Positions 16,965 to 25,368 of a stretch of 64,000 bases of DNA are shown in pieces. The stretch covers positions 496,001 through 560,000 of the forward strand of contig NZ_RCDI01000003.1 of NCBI RefSeq assembly GCF_003675875.1, read 5' to 3'. Position 1 is the stretch's first letter. Every line of letters starts with the position of its first letter. The notes beneath the pieces were generated by a model. That model had not been told where the DNA came from, did not search any database, and saw only the letters and a program-made list of their open reading frames with translations. A program made the translations under genes and the position numbers. This DNA comes from Halostella limicola (lineage in GTDB: Archaea > Halobacteriota > Halobacteria > Halobacteriales > Natronoarchaeaceae).

Positions 16965-18176
16965 CCCGCTCGCGCAGCCTATCGACTCGGCGACGCGGAC
17001 GAGGGACGACCGGGCCAGTCCGTCCCCCGACACGCTCAGGGTCCGTCCGTCGCAGGTCCACGTCAGAACGCGCATTCTGCCCGCCTCCGAGTACGTCCCG
17101 CTTCGGCCGTTCACCTCGACCTCCTCGCCGGTCCTGTTCCCGTCGTACGTCGTGTTTTGTACCGTCACGACGACCTCCGCCGACCCGTTCCCGTAGGTCA
17201 GCGACACCGACTCGTCGGCGCCGTCGATCCGCCGTGTCCCCTGCAGGGAGAAGCCGTCCGGGAGGTCGGGGTCCGGGACCTCGACGTCAGCCGCCTCGAC
17301 GAGCGCCGCGCGCGAGTCGTACGACTCGACGTCGGGATACGTCCGCTCGTTCACCGTCACGTTCTCGGGCGGGTCGAACTCGAACGTCGAGTCGTTCAGG
17401 CCGGGGTCGAACGTCACGTTCGAGTACGTCTGGGTCACCTCGTACGACCCGTCGGGCCGGTCCCACGTCTGGTAGTACTTGAGCGGGAAGTACCGCTCGC
17501 TGTCGATCCAGAGCGTCTGGGTCACGTTCGACAGCAGCATCTCGCCGCGCCCCCGGAGCGTCCCGTTGATCTCGACGACGTACGTCTCCCGGCCGTCGAC
17601 CGTCTCGGTCCCGAGGTAGCTGACGTCGTACTCCGTGGCGTTCGGCGGCGGGACGTTCCCGACCGCCGGGTCGCTGGTCACCGGACCAGGGGGTTCCGGG
17701 AGCGGGGAGACGCCACGTTTCGGCTCGTCGTCGCCGTCGTCACCGCCGGCGTCGATCTGGGCGAACAACTCGTCGAGGTGCTCGGACATGTTCCCCCGTT
17801 CGAAGCTCCCCTCGTCGAGGGTCAGCCGCGTCGCCTCGCCGGCCTGTGGATCGTACTGCCACATGACGGACCCGTTGGCGTACGTCTCCCGGTAACCCCC
17901 CGAACCGTCGTAGACCCGCTGGTAGACGTATCGGGTCCCGGGACGCTGTTTGACGTGTAGCCGCATCCGGTCGGTCCGGTTCGGCGTCTCCATCACTATC
18001 GTCACGTTCGCCGAGACCCCCTCTATCGATTCGTACCGCTCCGCGGCGTTCTCGCCTATCGGCTCGTCCGCCGTTCCGGCGTCGCCCCCGAAGACGACGT
18101 ATACGCCGGCGGTGGCCAGACAGACGACCGCGACGGCGACCGCCGCGCGCTGGAGCGGAGTCTGCAGTGCGCACAT
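16896..18176 (-). CDS. LolA-like/DUF4367-type secreted protein with an unusual C-terminal extension
   Basis: 426 residues. One hydrophobic segment near the N-terminus (AAVAVAVVCLATAGVYVVFG) gives a signal anchor. Residues about 40-290 look like a LolA/LppX-type half-barrel (YESIEGVSANVTIVME, GSVMWQYDPQAGEATRL, SERYFPLKYYQTWD, FEFDPPENVTV). The last 130 residues resemble DUF4367 (LTYGNGSAEVVVTVQNTTYDG, RVLTWTCDGRTLSVSG). The paralogue at 18610-19815 stops right after VTVAESMVC-D. This one continues past VRVAESIGC for about 25 residues into the antisense of the membrane gene, which suggests loss of the original stop. Probably extracellular lipid-facing function; unproven. Confidence 0.75.
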   Translation of the reverse strand: MCALQTPLQRAAVAVAVVCLATAGVYVVFGGDAGTADEPIGENAAERYESIEGVSANVTIVMETPNRTDRMRLHVKQRPGTRYVYQRVYDGSGGYRETYANGSVMWQYDPQAGEATRLTLDEGSFERGNMSEHLDELFAQIDAGGDDGDDEPKRGVSPLPEPPGPVTSDPAVGNVPPPNATEYDVSYLGTETVDGRETYVVEINGTLRGRGEMLLSNVTQTLWIDSERYFPLKYYQTWDRPDGSYEVTQTYSNVTFDPGLNDSTFEFDPPENVTVNERTYPDVESYDSRAALVEAADVEVPDPDLPDGFSLQGTRRIDGADESVSLTYGNGSAEVVVTVQNTTYDGNRTGEEVEVNGRSGTYSEAGRMRVLTWTCDGRTLSVSGDGLARSSLVRVAESIGCASGSGAAVQRVGDEAHPQELERPDE

Positions 18177-18609
18177 TCGTTGTTAAAAGTAACTCGGACG
18201 TGAACTAAAAACGCTTGCTTCGACCGCCGCGGCGAACCGCCGGTGGGATCGAGACGGAGCGACGGACCGATCGCGGCCACGCGGCGGGGCGGACACGGGC
18301 GTCGGAAGCGTCGGGGGGTGGGGCGAGCGGGCGGCGAGATTCAGGGAGGGAGAGAGTGCGTCAGCGGGATTCAGGGCGGGAGAGAGCGCGTCAGCGGGGT
18401 GGGCGGATTGAGCGAGAGAGACGTCGGCGGTCGCGGGATGCGCGAGCGGCGAAGCGTCAGCGGGGCGAAGACTGGGGGGACCGGTGGACGGCATCGGCGG
18501 GCGGCGTCGGCGAGTGGAGGGCCGAAGTCGTCAGCGGGTGGGGCGTCAGGGTGGTAGGGCGTCGGGGGCGGGGGCTACCAGCGAGGGTCGCCGCGTCCGG
18601 CCGACCCGA
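18177..18609. repeat. 433-bp purine-skewed spacer with a 30-bp tandem repeat
   Basis: No supported gene. Two adjacent 30-bp units (18338-18367 and 18368-18397), each beginning GATTCAGGG and ending GCGTCAGCGG, match at 28 of 30 positions. Further GTCAGCGG copies occur downstream at about 18456 and 18531. The plus strand is strikingly rich in G and A. The spacer separates two paralogous LolA-like genes, so it may be a remnant of the duplication. Minus-strand frames here are compositionally biased (repeated ADALSP phrases) and I do not call them. Confidence 0.6.
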
Positions 18610-19815
18610 TCAGTCGCAGACCATCGACTCCGCGACTGTCACGAGACGGTCGCGCGGCTCCGGTCCGATGACGGCGTAGGTGTTCCCCTCGCAGGTCCAG
18701 ACGACCATGCTCTCGTTGCCGACCGACTGGAACACCCCCTCGCGGTCGCCGATCGCGACCGACTCGCCGTCGTCGGCCATCGCCTGCGTGCCGTTGATCT
18801 TGTTGACGACTATCTCGTCGGCGCCGTCGGCGTAGACGACGCGGACGTTCGTCGTCCCGTCCTCGGTGAGGGTGGCGCTCTCGAACGAGTAGTTCCCCCG
18901 CAGCTCGGGGTCGGGGACCGACGTCGAGACGTTCGTGACGAGGTCCTCGCGGGAGTCGAACTCGGTGACGTTCGGCGCGGTGAACTCCGAGCGCTGGGCG
19001 TCAGCGGGCGGGTCGAGGACGAACGTCGAGTTCGGGATCGACCAGTTCAGGATCGCGTCCTCGTACTCGACGACCGTCGTCGCGTTGACCCCGTTCCCGA
19101 ACGACAGCTCGAGGCGCGACGGGAAGTACGTCTCGGCGTCGACCCACATCGTCACGTTCGAGCCGAACCCCTCGCTCCCGTTCGGCACGACCGAGAGGCG
19201 ATGGGTGCGCTCGCCGTCCAGGTCCACGGTGTCCTCGTAGCTCAGTTCGGCGTCATCGACGAGGTACTCGACCATCGACGCCGACCGGTTGGGGTCGGCC
19301 CCCTGGTCCGGGAAGACGGTGTACTCGTTGGTCTGCGGGTCGTACACGGCGCTCACGCTCTCGTTCACGACGGTGATCGTCCCGGCGCGTTCGTCGGGCG
19401 CGACGACTTCCTGCCGGTACTCGCCGGTGTCGGTTCGGACCCACACCTGTGCGGTCGTGTTTATCTCGTTCCCGTCGTACGTCGCCGTGGTCCGCTGGAC
19501 GGCGACGTAACTGTCGATCGACTCCATGCGCTGCTCGAAGCGCTCGACGACTTCCTCGCCGGAGGGCTCGCCGTCGTCCGTCGTCTCCGCCGACTCGTTT
19601 CCGGCCGTGTCGTTCTCGGTCGTGTCGTCGTCGGCTTCCTGGGACGCGTTCTCGGCCTCTTGCGATCCGTCGTCGGCCTCCTGGATCGCGTCTGCGGGGG
19701 CGTCAGTCGTCGCGTCGGCCGGCGCGTTGCTGCTCCCGACGGTGCCGAGACAACCGCTTAGCGCGATCATCCCGACCGCGAGCAGCACCGCGGCGGAGGG
19801 CTTTCGGGTTACCAT
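18610..19815 (-). CDS. LolA-like/DUF4367-type lipoprotein, paralogue of the gene at 16896-18176
   Basis: 401 residues. Lipobox IALSGCLG with Cys22 as the lipid anchor; no twin arginine, so Sec export is likely. Residues 25-85 are an acidic Asp/Glu/Ala/Thr-rich stalk with the repeated phrase QEADDGSQEAENASQEADDD. Then comes a LolA-like barrel (VVERFEQRMESIDSYVAVQ, WVDAETYFPSRLELS, FVLDPPADAQ) and a DUF4367-like end (VWTCEGNTYAVIG, LVTVAESMVCD). Domain order and phrases match the gene at 16896-18176, so the pair arose by duplication. It could carry lipids or lipoprotein parts at the membrane surface; that is inference from fold. Confidence 0.78.
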   Translation of the reverse strand: MVTRKPSAAVLLAVGMIALSGCLGTVGSSNAPADATTDAPADAIQEADDGSQEAENASQEADDDTTENDTAGNESAETTDDGEPSGEEVVERFEQRMESIDSYVAVQRTTATYDGNEINTTAQVWVRTDTGEYRQEVVAPDERAGTITVVNESVSAVYDPQTNEYTVFPDQGADPNRSASMVEYLVDDAELSYEDTVDLDGERTHRLSVVPNGSEGFGSNVTMWVDAETYFPSRLELSFGNGVNATTVVEYEDAILNWSIPNSTFVLDPPADAQRSEFTAPNVTEFDSREDLVTNVSTSVPDPELRGNYSFESATLTEDGTTNVRVVYADGADEIVVNKINGTQAMADDGESVAIGDREGVFQSVGNESMVVWTCEGNTYAVIGPEPRDRLVTVAESMVCD

Positions 19816-19967
19816 GCAGTTTGTGGGTCCCCGTCGGCGGTATTAAACCGGGACCAGCCCTTTCTCTCGCGGAAACCCGACGCAAATTATTTATAGGCCT
19901 TCCAGAACCCGGGGCGGTACCGCCCGGAATAGCCGACTTTATCCATCCGCTATCCTTCGGAGTAGGT

Positions 19968-21038
19968 ATGCAACCCGAGCAGGTCGAACGGCTCCGCGAG
20001 GCCGCGGACGACGGCGTCAGTTTCGACGGGCTCGACATCGACCGCGACGGCGACGGCTACCGGTTCGCGGTCCCGGGCGACGAGCGCGCGGGCCTCGACG
20101 CCGACGGGTTCCGCGACGCCGCGGCGGACGCCGCCGCCCACGTCACGAACTGGGACTTCTGGACCGAGGCGGCGCCCTCTCACGGCGCGCGCCGGGCGTT
20201 CCTCCGCTGGCTTGAGGGCGCCGACGAGCGCTCCGTTCCCGAGCGCTACGACGCGCTCGCCGACGGCGTCGTCCGCCACTGGGGGGAGCTCGAACTCACA
20301 GCGACGCTCGGGGACGACGGTCGCCGGCGGTACGACCTGCGTCACGAGGCCGACGGCGGTCGGCCGGTCGAGGACCTGGACGCCTTCGAGGACCCGCTGG
20401 AGGCCCGCGAACTCGTCACGTACGACGAGAAGGGCCGGTACCGCCCGCTGAAGACCGCGCCGACCCTTCGGACCGGGTGGGTCTTCCCCGACCTCGACGC
20501 CCGGGACCTGGTCGCGACGGTCGGGCACGTCTACCCGGCGACGATCGAGAACTGGCACCGCGAGCGCGAGGGCGACCTCGACGTCTCGCACTGGCGCGAG
20601 ACGGCCGAGCGCCAGACGGGCATCTACGACATCGTCGACGAGCTCGACCGCGAGGCTGTCGAGCGCATCGCCGCGACCTGTTGCGTCGACTCCCAGTGTC
20701 TCAAGCGCCGGGAGTGGGACTACGACGAGGACGCCCAGCTAGACGTCGACGGCGGCGACGGGGAGTTCCCCTGCCGGGAGCCCTGCTCGCTGGTGATCGC
20801 CGCCGCGCGCAAGTGGACGACGCTGGAGCGCGAGGAGAGTCGCACCTACGAGTTCGAACTCACGCCGAGCGAGAAGGAGCAGATCGAGGAGATAATCGAC
20901 GCCGTGGCCGACGGCGAGACCGACGAGGTCCGCGAGGCCGACGTGTACGAGGGCGCGAACCGCTATCGTGCTCGATACCTTCGGGAGAAGCTGTTCGACG
21001 ACGAGGGGAACCTCGCCGGCGTGCCGACCGAGGACTAA
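19968..21038 (+). CDS. DR2241 family protein (CbiX-associated, with Fe-S type cysteine motif)
   Basis: 356 residues from the ATG at 19968. The C-terminal third has four cysteines in two groups, ATCCVDSQCLKRREW and FPCREPCSLVIAAARKW, consistent with a [4Fe-4S] site like the DR2241 iron-sulfur domain. The middle (LKTAPTLRTGWVFPDL, YPATIENWHRER) fits the DR2241 stabilising domain. In Deinococcus these domains sit on the same chain as CbiX modules. Here the chelatase is a separate gene at 15332-16204, with unrelated genes between. A role in cobalt insertion or redox control of the chelatase is inferred from that fusion. Confidence 0.8.
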   Translation: MQPEQVERLREAADDGVSFDGLDIDRDGDGYRFAVPGDERAGLDADGFRDAAADAAAHVTNWDFWTEAAPSHGARRAFLRWLEGADERSVPERYDALADGVVRHWGELELTATLGDDGRRRYDLRHEADGGRPVEDLDAFEDPLEARELVTYDEKGRYRPLKTAPTLRTGWVFPDLDARDLVATVGHVYPATIENWHREREGDLDVSHWRETAERQTGIYDIVDELDREAVERIAATCCVDSQCLKRREWDYDEDAQLDVDGGDGEFPCREPCSLVIAAARKWTTLEREESRTYEFELTPSEKEQIEEIIDAVADGETDEVREADVYEGANRYRARYLREKLFDDEGNLAGVPTED

Positions 21039-21616
21039 TCCCGGACGAGTATCGCCGCGGCCGCGGCGACGCCGACGAGGACGACGCCCACGCCGACGAC
21101 GGCTATCGGCCCCTCGACCACGGTCGCGGCCAGAAACGCGACCAGGAGCGCGACGCCGGCGAGGGCGAGCACCGGCGTCGTCCCCGCGCCGGGCGTCGGG
21201 AGAGCGGACGACGGCGACGAGCCGTTCGAGTCCGTCTCGGCCGCGCCCGCGGGACTGGCGAGCGCCTCGTCGACGACCACGGAGTCGTCCGCGTCGTCGG
21301 GCTCTCGAACCGTCACGTCGGCGTACGCCGTTTCGGCGCCGTACGCGGTGACGATCTTCAGCTTTCCTTCCGCGGGGAACGGGCCGTCGACGTTCACTCG
21401 CACCGTGCGGACGGACTCGGTCTCCACGAAGTGGTTCGTCGCTTCGAGCGTCGCCGCCCGGCTCAACCCGTCCATCAGGTTGAGGTGGACGTGGACGGCT
21501 CGCCCGTGGTTCACCAGTTCGACGTCGAACGCGCCGGCGGTCTCGAACGACGGCGTCTCCACTGAGATGGCGTGTAGGTCGTCGTCGCTCACGTGGACCG
21601 ACAGCGTCTCTGGCAC
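21035..21616 (-). CDS. Membrane-anchored conserved protein, DUF7524 type
   Basis: 193 residues from the GTG at 21616, giving MPETLSVHVSDDD; a TTG at 21643 would add nine unconvincing residues. The N-terminal 115 residues form a beta-rich domain (FDVELVNHGRAVHVHLNLMD, RTVRVNVDGPFPAEGKLKIVTAYG) resembling an immunoglobulin-like sandwich. A Ser/Pro/Gly linker leads to two hydrophobic helices at the C-terminus ending AAAAAILVRD. It is likely a membrane protein with one soluble beta domain. I match it to haloarchaeal DUF7524; function unknown. Convergent with the DR2241 gene by a 4-bp overlap. Confidence 0.68.
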   Translation of the reverse strand: MPETLSVHVSDDDLHAISVETPSFETAGAFDVELVNHGRAVHVHLNLMDGLSRAATLEATNHFVETESVRTVRVNVDGPFPAEGKLKIVTAYGAETAYADVTVREPDDADDSVVVDEALASPAGAAETDSNGSSPSSALPTPGAGTTPVLALAGVALLVAFLAATVVEGPIAVVGVGVVLVGVAAAAAILVRD

Positions 21617-21649
21617 GGCTACCCAGTCAACCCCCGGGAGCAAAAAGTT

Positions 21650-21844
21650 TCAGGCCGGGGCGTCCTCGCGCATGTCCGGCGGCAGGAGGTTCGGAATGCC
21701 GTCCTCGATGGGGTACGTCTCGCCGCACTCGGTGCAGACGAGTTCGCCCGTCATTATCTCCCCGTCGTCGCGCTCTCCGGCGTCGAGTTCGAGGTCGTGC
21801 TTGTCCATCGGGCAACAGAGTATGTCCATGAGTGATTCTTTCAC
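21650..21844 (-). CDS. Trm112-like zinc-ribbon methyltransferase partner
   Basis: 64 residues. The GTG at 21844 is chosen over the ATG at 21829 because AGGTGAG sits 6 nt upstream and the resulting MKESLMDILCCPMDKHDLEL matches Trm112-type N-termini. The four cysteine positions are CCP and CTEC (LVCTECGETYPIEDGIPNLLP), typical of Trm112/UPF0434. In haloarchaea Trm112 binds and stabilises several tRNA, rRNA and protein methyltransferases. It could be co-transcribed with the DUF7524-type gene that follows 33 bp downstream. Confidence 0.88.
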   Translation of the reverse strand: MKESLMDILCCPMDKHDLELDAGERDDGEIMTGELVCTECGETYPIEDGIPNLLPPDMREDAPA

Positions 21845-21949
21845 GACGAACTCACCTGATGGTCGACACCATGGTCCCCCCGGCAAAAAGCGTGCCGGGT
21901 CGCGACGGTCCCGCAACCTATTTGTTCCGAGACTCCGGCGGGAGAACGT

Positions 21950-22312
21950 ATGAGCGACGAGACGCTTTACGACCGGATCGGCGGCGAGGACGCCGTCGCG
22001 GCGGTCGTCGACGAGTTCTACGAGCGCGTCCTCGACGACGACCGGTTGGCCGGCTACTTCGACGACGCCGAGATGGCCGACCTGCGCGAACACCAGACGA
22101 AGTTCCTCTCGGCCGTGACGGGCGGCCCGGTCGAGTACACCGGCGAGAGCATGCGCGAGGCCCACGCCCACCTCGACCTGACCGAGGAGGACTTCGCGCG
22201 CGTCGCCGAACACCTGGAGGACAGTTTGCGCGCGTTCGACGTCCCCGACGAGGGCGTGGACGAGGTGCTCGGGGCCGTCGCGGACCTGAAAACGGATATC
22301 CTCGCGAGGTAA
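21950..22312 (+). CDS. Group I truncated hemoglobin
   Basis: 120 residues, the normal length. TLYDRIGGEDAVAAVVDEFYERVL is the canonical start, with Tyr24 at the expected distal B10 place. The heme-contact segment HQTKFLSAVTGGP and the proximal histidine in REAHAHLDL (His72 or His74) are present. Such globins bind O2 or NO and often detoxify NO. It is divergent from the Trm112-like gene and convergent with purA, 16 bp from its end. No partner reductase is adjacent. Confidence 0.9.
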   Translation: MSDETLYDRIGGEDAVAAVVDEFYERVLDDDRLAGYFDDAEMADLREHQTKFLSAVTGGPVEYTGESMREAHAHLDLTEEDFARVAEHLEDSLRAFDVPDEGVDEVLGAVADLKTDILAR

Positions 22313-22328
22313 GGAGCGCGGACGCTGC

Positions 22329-23705
22329 TCAGAAGGGCCGCTCGACGATCACGGTCTCGTCGCGGTCCGCGCCGACGCCGACGGCGTAGATCGGCGTGTC
22401 GAGTTCGTCGCTAAGGTACTCCAGGTACTCCTGTGCGGCGTCCGGGATCGCGTCGTAGCCGTCGGCCGCGACGGCCGCCCAGTCGACCTCGTCCCAGCCG
22501 TCGAACGACCGGAGGTTCGGCTCGCAGCGGCCCCACTCCTCGGTCGTCGAGGGCATGGTGAACACCTCCTCGCCGTCGAGATCGTAGGAGTGGCCGACCT
22601 TCACCTCGTCGAGGCCGGCGAGGACGTCGAGGTGGTTGACCGCGAGGCCGGTGAAGCCGCTGACCCGCGCGGCGTGGCGGAGCATCGGCACGTCGAGCCA
22701 CCCGACGCGGCGGGGGCGGCCGGTGACGGTGCCGTACTCGCCGCCCTCCTCGCGGATGTAGGTGGCCAGCTCCTCGTCGTCGCCCTCGCCCTGTTCCTCG
22801 TAGTCGGGCGTGTCGCCGACGACGCCGCCGAGCTCGGTCGGCATCGGGCCGCTCCCGACCCGCGAGAGGTAGGCCTTGACGATGCCGATGACCTCGCCGC
22901 CGCCGACGACGCCGGGGCTGAGACCGGTGCCGGTCGCCGCGCCGCCCGCCGTCGGGTTCGAGGACGTGACGTACGGGTAGTTGCCGTGGTCGATGTCGAT
23001 GATGGTCCCCTGCGCCCCCTCGAACATGACGTTCTTCCCGTCGTCGATCGCGTCGGCGAGGAACTCGCCGGCGTTGACCGTCATGTCGTTTTCCTCGAGG
23101 CGGCGGCCGAACTCGCGGTACTCCTCGAACAGCGCGTCGACGTCGAACGCCTCGGGGTCGTCGAGGTCTTCGACGTCGACGCCGTACACCTCCTCGACGA
23201 GCGCGCGCTTCTGCGGGACGGCGTACTCCAGTCGGTCTCGCAAGACGTCGCCGTCGAGCAGGTCGCCGACGCGAACGCCGCGGCGGCCGGCCTTGTCCTC
23301 GTACGTCGGGCCGATGCCGCGGCCCGTCGTGCCGACTTCCTGGTCGGACTCGCTTTTCACGTCCTCCTCGATGCCGTCGAGCACGCGGTGGTACGGCAGG
23401 ATGACGTGGGCGCGGCGGGCGACCCGCACGTCCGGGTCGAGGCCGCGCTCGCGGAGGTCGTCTATCTCGTCGAACAGCGTCCGGGGGTTGACGACGCAGC
23501 CGTTGCCGAGCACCCCCACCTTGCCGCGAACCGCCCCGCTGGGGACCAGCGAGAGCTTGTACTCGGTGCCGTCTTCGACGACGGTGTGGCCGGCGTTGTC
23601 GCCGCCCTGATACCGGGCGATCACGTCGGCCTCGTCGCAGTAGAGGTCGACGATGCCGCCCTTGCCCTCGTCGCCGAGTTGGGCACCCACGATGGTAACG
23701 GTCAT
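22329..23705 (-). CDS. purA: Adenylosuccinate synthetase
   Basis: 458 residues. GTP-dependent ligation of IMP and aspartate in AMP synthesis. The N-terminus VGAQLGDEGKGGIVD carries the P-loop-like aspartate and lysine; GGDNAGHTV holds the catalytic histidine. TTGRGIGPTYEDK and EGAQGTIIDIDHGNYPYVTSSN are family blocks. It is somewhat longer than bacterial enzymes because of a haloarchaeal insert (EEQGEGDDEELATYIREEGG). Own promoter in the 166-bp gap to the aldo/keto reductase. Confidence 0.96.
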   Translation of the reverse strand: MTVTIVGAQLGDEGKGGIVDLYCDEADVIARYQGGDNAGHTVVEDGTEYKLSLVPSGAVRGKVGVLGNGCVVNPRTLFDEIDDLRERGLDPDVRVARRAHVILPYHRVLDGIEEDVKSESDQEVGTTGRGIGPTYEDKAGRRGVRVGDLLDGDVLRDRLEYAVPQKRALVEEVYGVDVEDLDDPEAFDVDALFEEYREFGRRLEENDMTVNAGEFLADAIDDGKNVMFEGAQGTIIDIDHGNYPYVTSSNPTAGGAATGTGLSPGVVGGGEVIGIVKAYLSRVGSGPMPTELGGVVGDTPDYEEQGEGDDEELATYIREEGGEYGTVTGRPRRVGWLDVPMLRHAARVSGFTGLAVNHLDVLAGLDEVKVGHSYDLDGEEVFTMPSTTEEWGRCEPNLRSFDGWDEVDWAAVAADGYDAIPDAAQEYLEYLSDELDTPIYAVGVGADRDETVIVERPF

Positions 23706-23871
23706 AACAGGGTTCGATTCTCTCTACCCCGATAAACCGATTACGATAGCACCGGCCGTGGCGGGAGAAAGTATCCACGATCGCGTATCAACAGTTCGAC
23801 TGACCCGACCCCCGTTGCATCCCCGTGGTGTGGTGTGCGGTAACCCTCGACGACTCACCGACGGGGCCCGC

Positions 23872-24861
23872 TCACCACCGATGATGGACGTGTTCCCGGA
23901 CGTACTCCTCGTACACCTCGTCGACGGCCGCGCGCTGGTCGTCTGACGGCGCGGGCAGGTCCGCCGCCGCGACGTTGTCGCGGATGTGCTCGGGGCTCGT
24001 CGACCCGGGGATGACCGTCGAGACGGCGTCGTGGTCGAGGATCCAGCGGAGGGTGAACTTCGCCATCGTCGCGCCCTCGGGCACGGCGGGACGGAGTTCG
24101 TCCACCGCGCCGAGGCCGGTCTCGAAGGGGACGCCCGCGAACGTCTCGCCCACGTCGAACGCCTCGCCGTCGCGATTGAAGTTGCGGTGGTCGTTCTCGG
24201 GGAACTCCGCGTCCCGCGAGAGCTTCCCCGTCAGGAGGCCCGACGCCAGCGGAACGCGGACGATGACGCCGACGTCCTCCTCCTTCGCGCGCTCGAAGAA
24301 CAGGTCGGCGGGGCGCTGGCGGAACGGGTTGAAGATGATCTGCACCGTCTCGACGCCGGGGTACTCGATGGCCTTGAGGCCTTCCTCGACGCGCTCGACG
24401 GAGACGCCGTAGTGGTCGATACGGCCTTCCTCTTTGAACCCCTCCAGCGCCTCGAACACCTCGGGCCGGTAGTACACGTCCGTCGGGGGGCAGTGCAACT
24501 GGACGAGGTCGAGCGTCTCCTCGCCGAGGTACTCGCGGCTCCGGTCGACGTGGTCGCGCAGGTTCTCCTCGGTGTAGCGCTCGGCCGTGTGCGGGTCGAG
24601 GCGGCGGCCCGCCTTCGTGGCGACGTACACGCGCTCGTCGCGATCGTACTCCTCTAGCACCTCGCGGATGATGCGCTCGCTCCGGCCGTCGCCGTACACG
24701 TCCGCGGTGTCGACGAAGTTCACGCCCTCGTCGAGCGCCGCCCGAACGGCCTCGCGGCCGTCCTCCTCGGAGACGTCACCCCAGTCCCCGCCGATGTTCC
24801 AGGTGCCGAGTCCTACTTCCGTCACGTCCCAGCCGGTCGTCCCGAGCGTTCGTCGATCCAT
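23872..24861 (-). CDS. Aldo/keto reductase
   Basis: 329 residues from the ATG at 24861 (MDRRTLGTTGWDVTEVGLGTWNIGG). TIM-barrel oxidoreductase using NADPH. Visible are NFVDTADVYGDGRSE with catalytic Asp and Tyr, YVATKAGRR with the lysine, and VQLHCPPTD with the histidine. The C-terminal cofactor-binding segment is STVIPGSTSPEHIRDNV. The substrate is not predictable. It diverges from the winged-helix gene across a 201-bp region holding a clear inverted repeat. Confidence 0.9.
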   Translation of the reverse strand: MDRRTLGTTGWDVTEVGLGTWNIGGDWGDVSEEDGREAVRAALDEGVNFVDTADVYGDGRSERIIREVLEEYDRDERVYVATKAGRRLDPHTAERYTEENLRDHVDRSREYLGEETLDLVQLHCPPTDVYYRPEVFEALEGFKEEGRIDHYGVSVERVEEGLKAIEYPGVETVQIIFNPFRQRPADLFFERAKEEDVGVIVRVPLASGLLTGKLSRDAEFPENDHRNFNRDGEAFDVGETFAGVPFETGLGAVDELRPAVPEGATMAKFTLRWILDHDAVSTVIPGSTSPEHIRDNVAAADLPAPSDDQRAAVDEVYEEYVREHVHHRW

Positions 24862-24934
24862 GTGCGTAGTGGACCGCGCGACGCCCGTAAGTGTACGTAC
24901 AGGGGCAAGCGCGGCGCCCGAACCTCTCCAACTT

Positions 24935-24960
24935 GATCTATTTATCATTGCGAATAGATC
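24935..24960. promoter_or_regulatory. Perfect 8-bp inverted repeat in a divergent promoter region
   Basis: GATCTATT (24935-24942) and AATAGATC (24953-24960) are exact inverted copies around a 10-bp spacer. The repeat lies between the aldo/keto reductase start (24861, minus) and the winged-helix protein start (25063, plus). Its size and symmetry suit a dimeric winged-helix regulator, and the neighbouring small regulator is the first candidate. Confidence 0.5.
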
Positions 24961-25027
24961 CAAAGTGTTAACCCCACGCACGGCGAAAAGTCGTATCCGA
25001 CTTTCTGGCGGAACGTGTTGACGATAA

Positions 25028-25036
25028 CCTTTAAAG
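25028..25036 (+). promoter_or_regulatory. TATA box of the winged-helix gene
   Basis: CTTTAAAGC is centred about 30 bp upstream of the ATG at 25063, which places the transcription start within a few nucleotides of the start codon. Confidence 0.5.
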
Positions 25037-25062
25037 CCCCGAAAGACAAGTTAACAAATGCC

Positions 25063-25368
25063 ATGATAGATAGACTTGAGAAAGAGGTCGATATGCTCGA
25101 ACGTCATCTTCAGGTCCTGAAGATGGTCATCGAGAACGAGCCCATCGGTATCGTCAAGATGTCCAACGAGACGGGGTACCCCCATCACAAGGTCCGCTAC
25201 TCCCTTCGTGTCCTCGAAGAGGAGAACCTCATCGAACCCTCGAGCCAGGGCGCCATCAAGACGGAACGGACCGACGAGTTCGTCGACGAGCTCGACGACA
25301 AGCTCGACGACATCGTCGGGAAGCTCCACGACATGAAGATCGAAGAAAGCGCCGAGATCGAGAGCTAA
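25063..25368 (+). CDS. Small winged-helix DNA-binding protein
   Basis: 101 residues. A short N-terminal coiled coil (MIDRLEKEVDMLERHLQVL) precedes a winged helix: VIENEPIGIVKMSNETGYPHHKVRYSLRVLEEENLIEPS. A charged C-terminal helix (EFVDELDDKLDDIVGKLHDMKIEE) probably dimerises. Its codon use is notably less GC-rich than most of the window, and this compact type is well conserved in haloarchaea. The 3' end overlaps the convergent 875-residue gene by 4 bp. Confidence 0.82.
   Translation: MIDRLEKEVDMLERHLQVLKMVIENEPIGIVKMSNETGYPHHKVRYSLRVLEEENLIEPSSQGAIKTERTDEFVDELDDKLDDIVGKLHDMKIEESAEIES

Noticed and set aside
18338-18397. Possible CRISPR array
   Set aside because: Only two directly abutting units with no spacers between them and no cas genes in the window.
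18183-18494. 103-codon minus-strand frame in the repeat-bearing spacer
   Set aside because: Composition is a by-product of the purine-skewed repeat (ADALSP phrases); no start signal or conserved fold.
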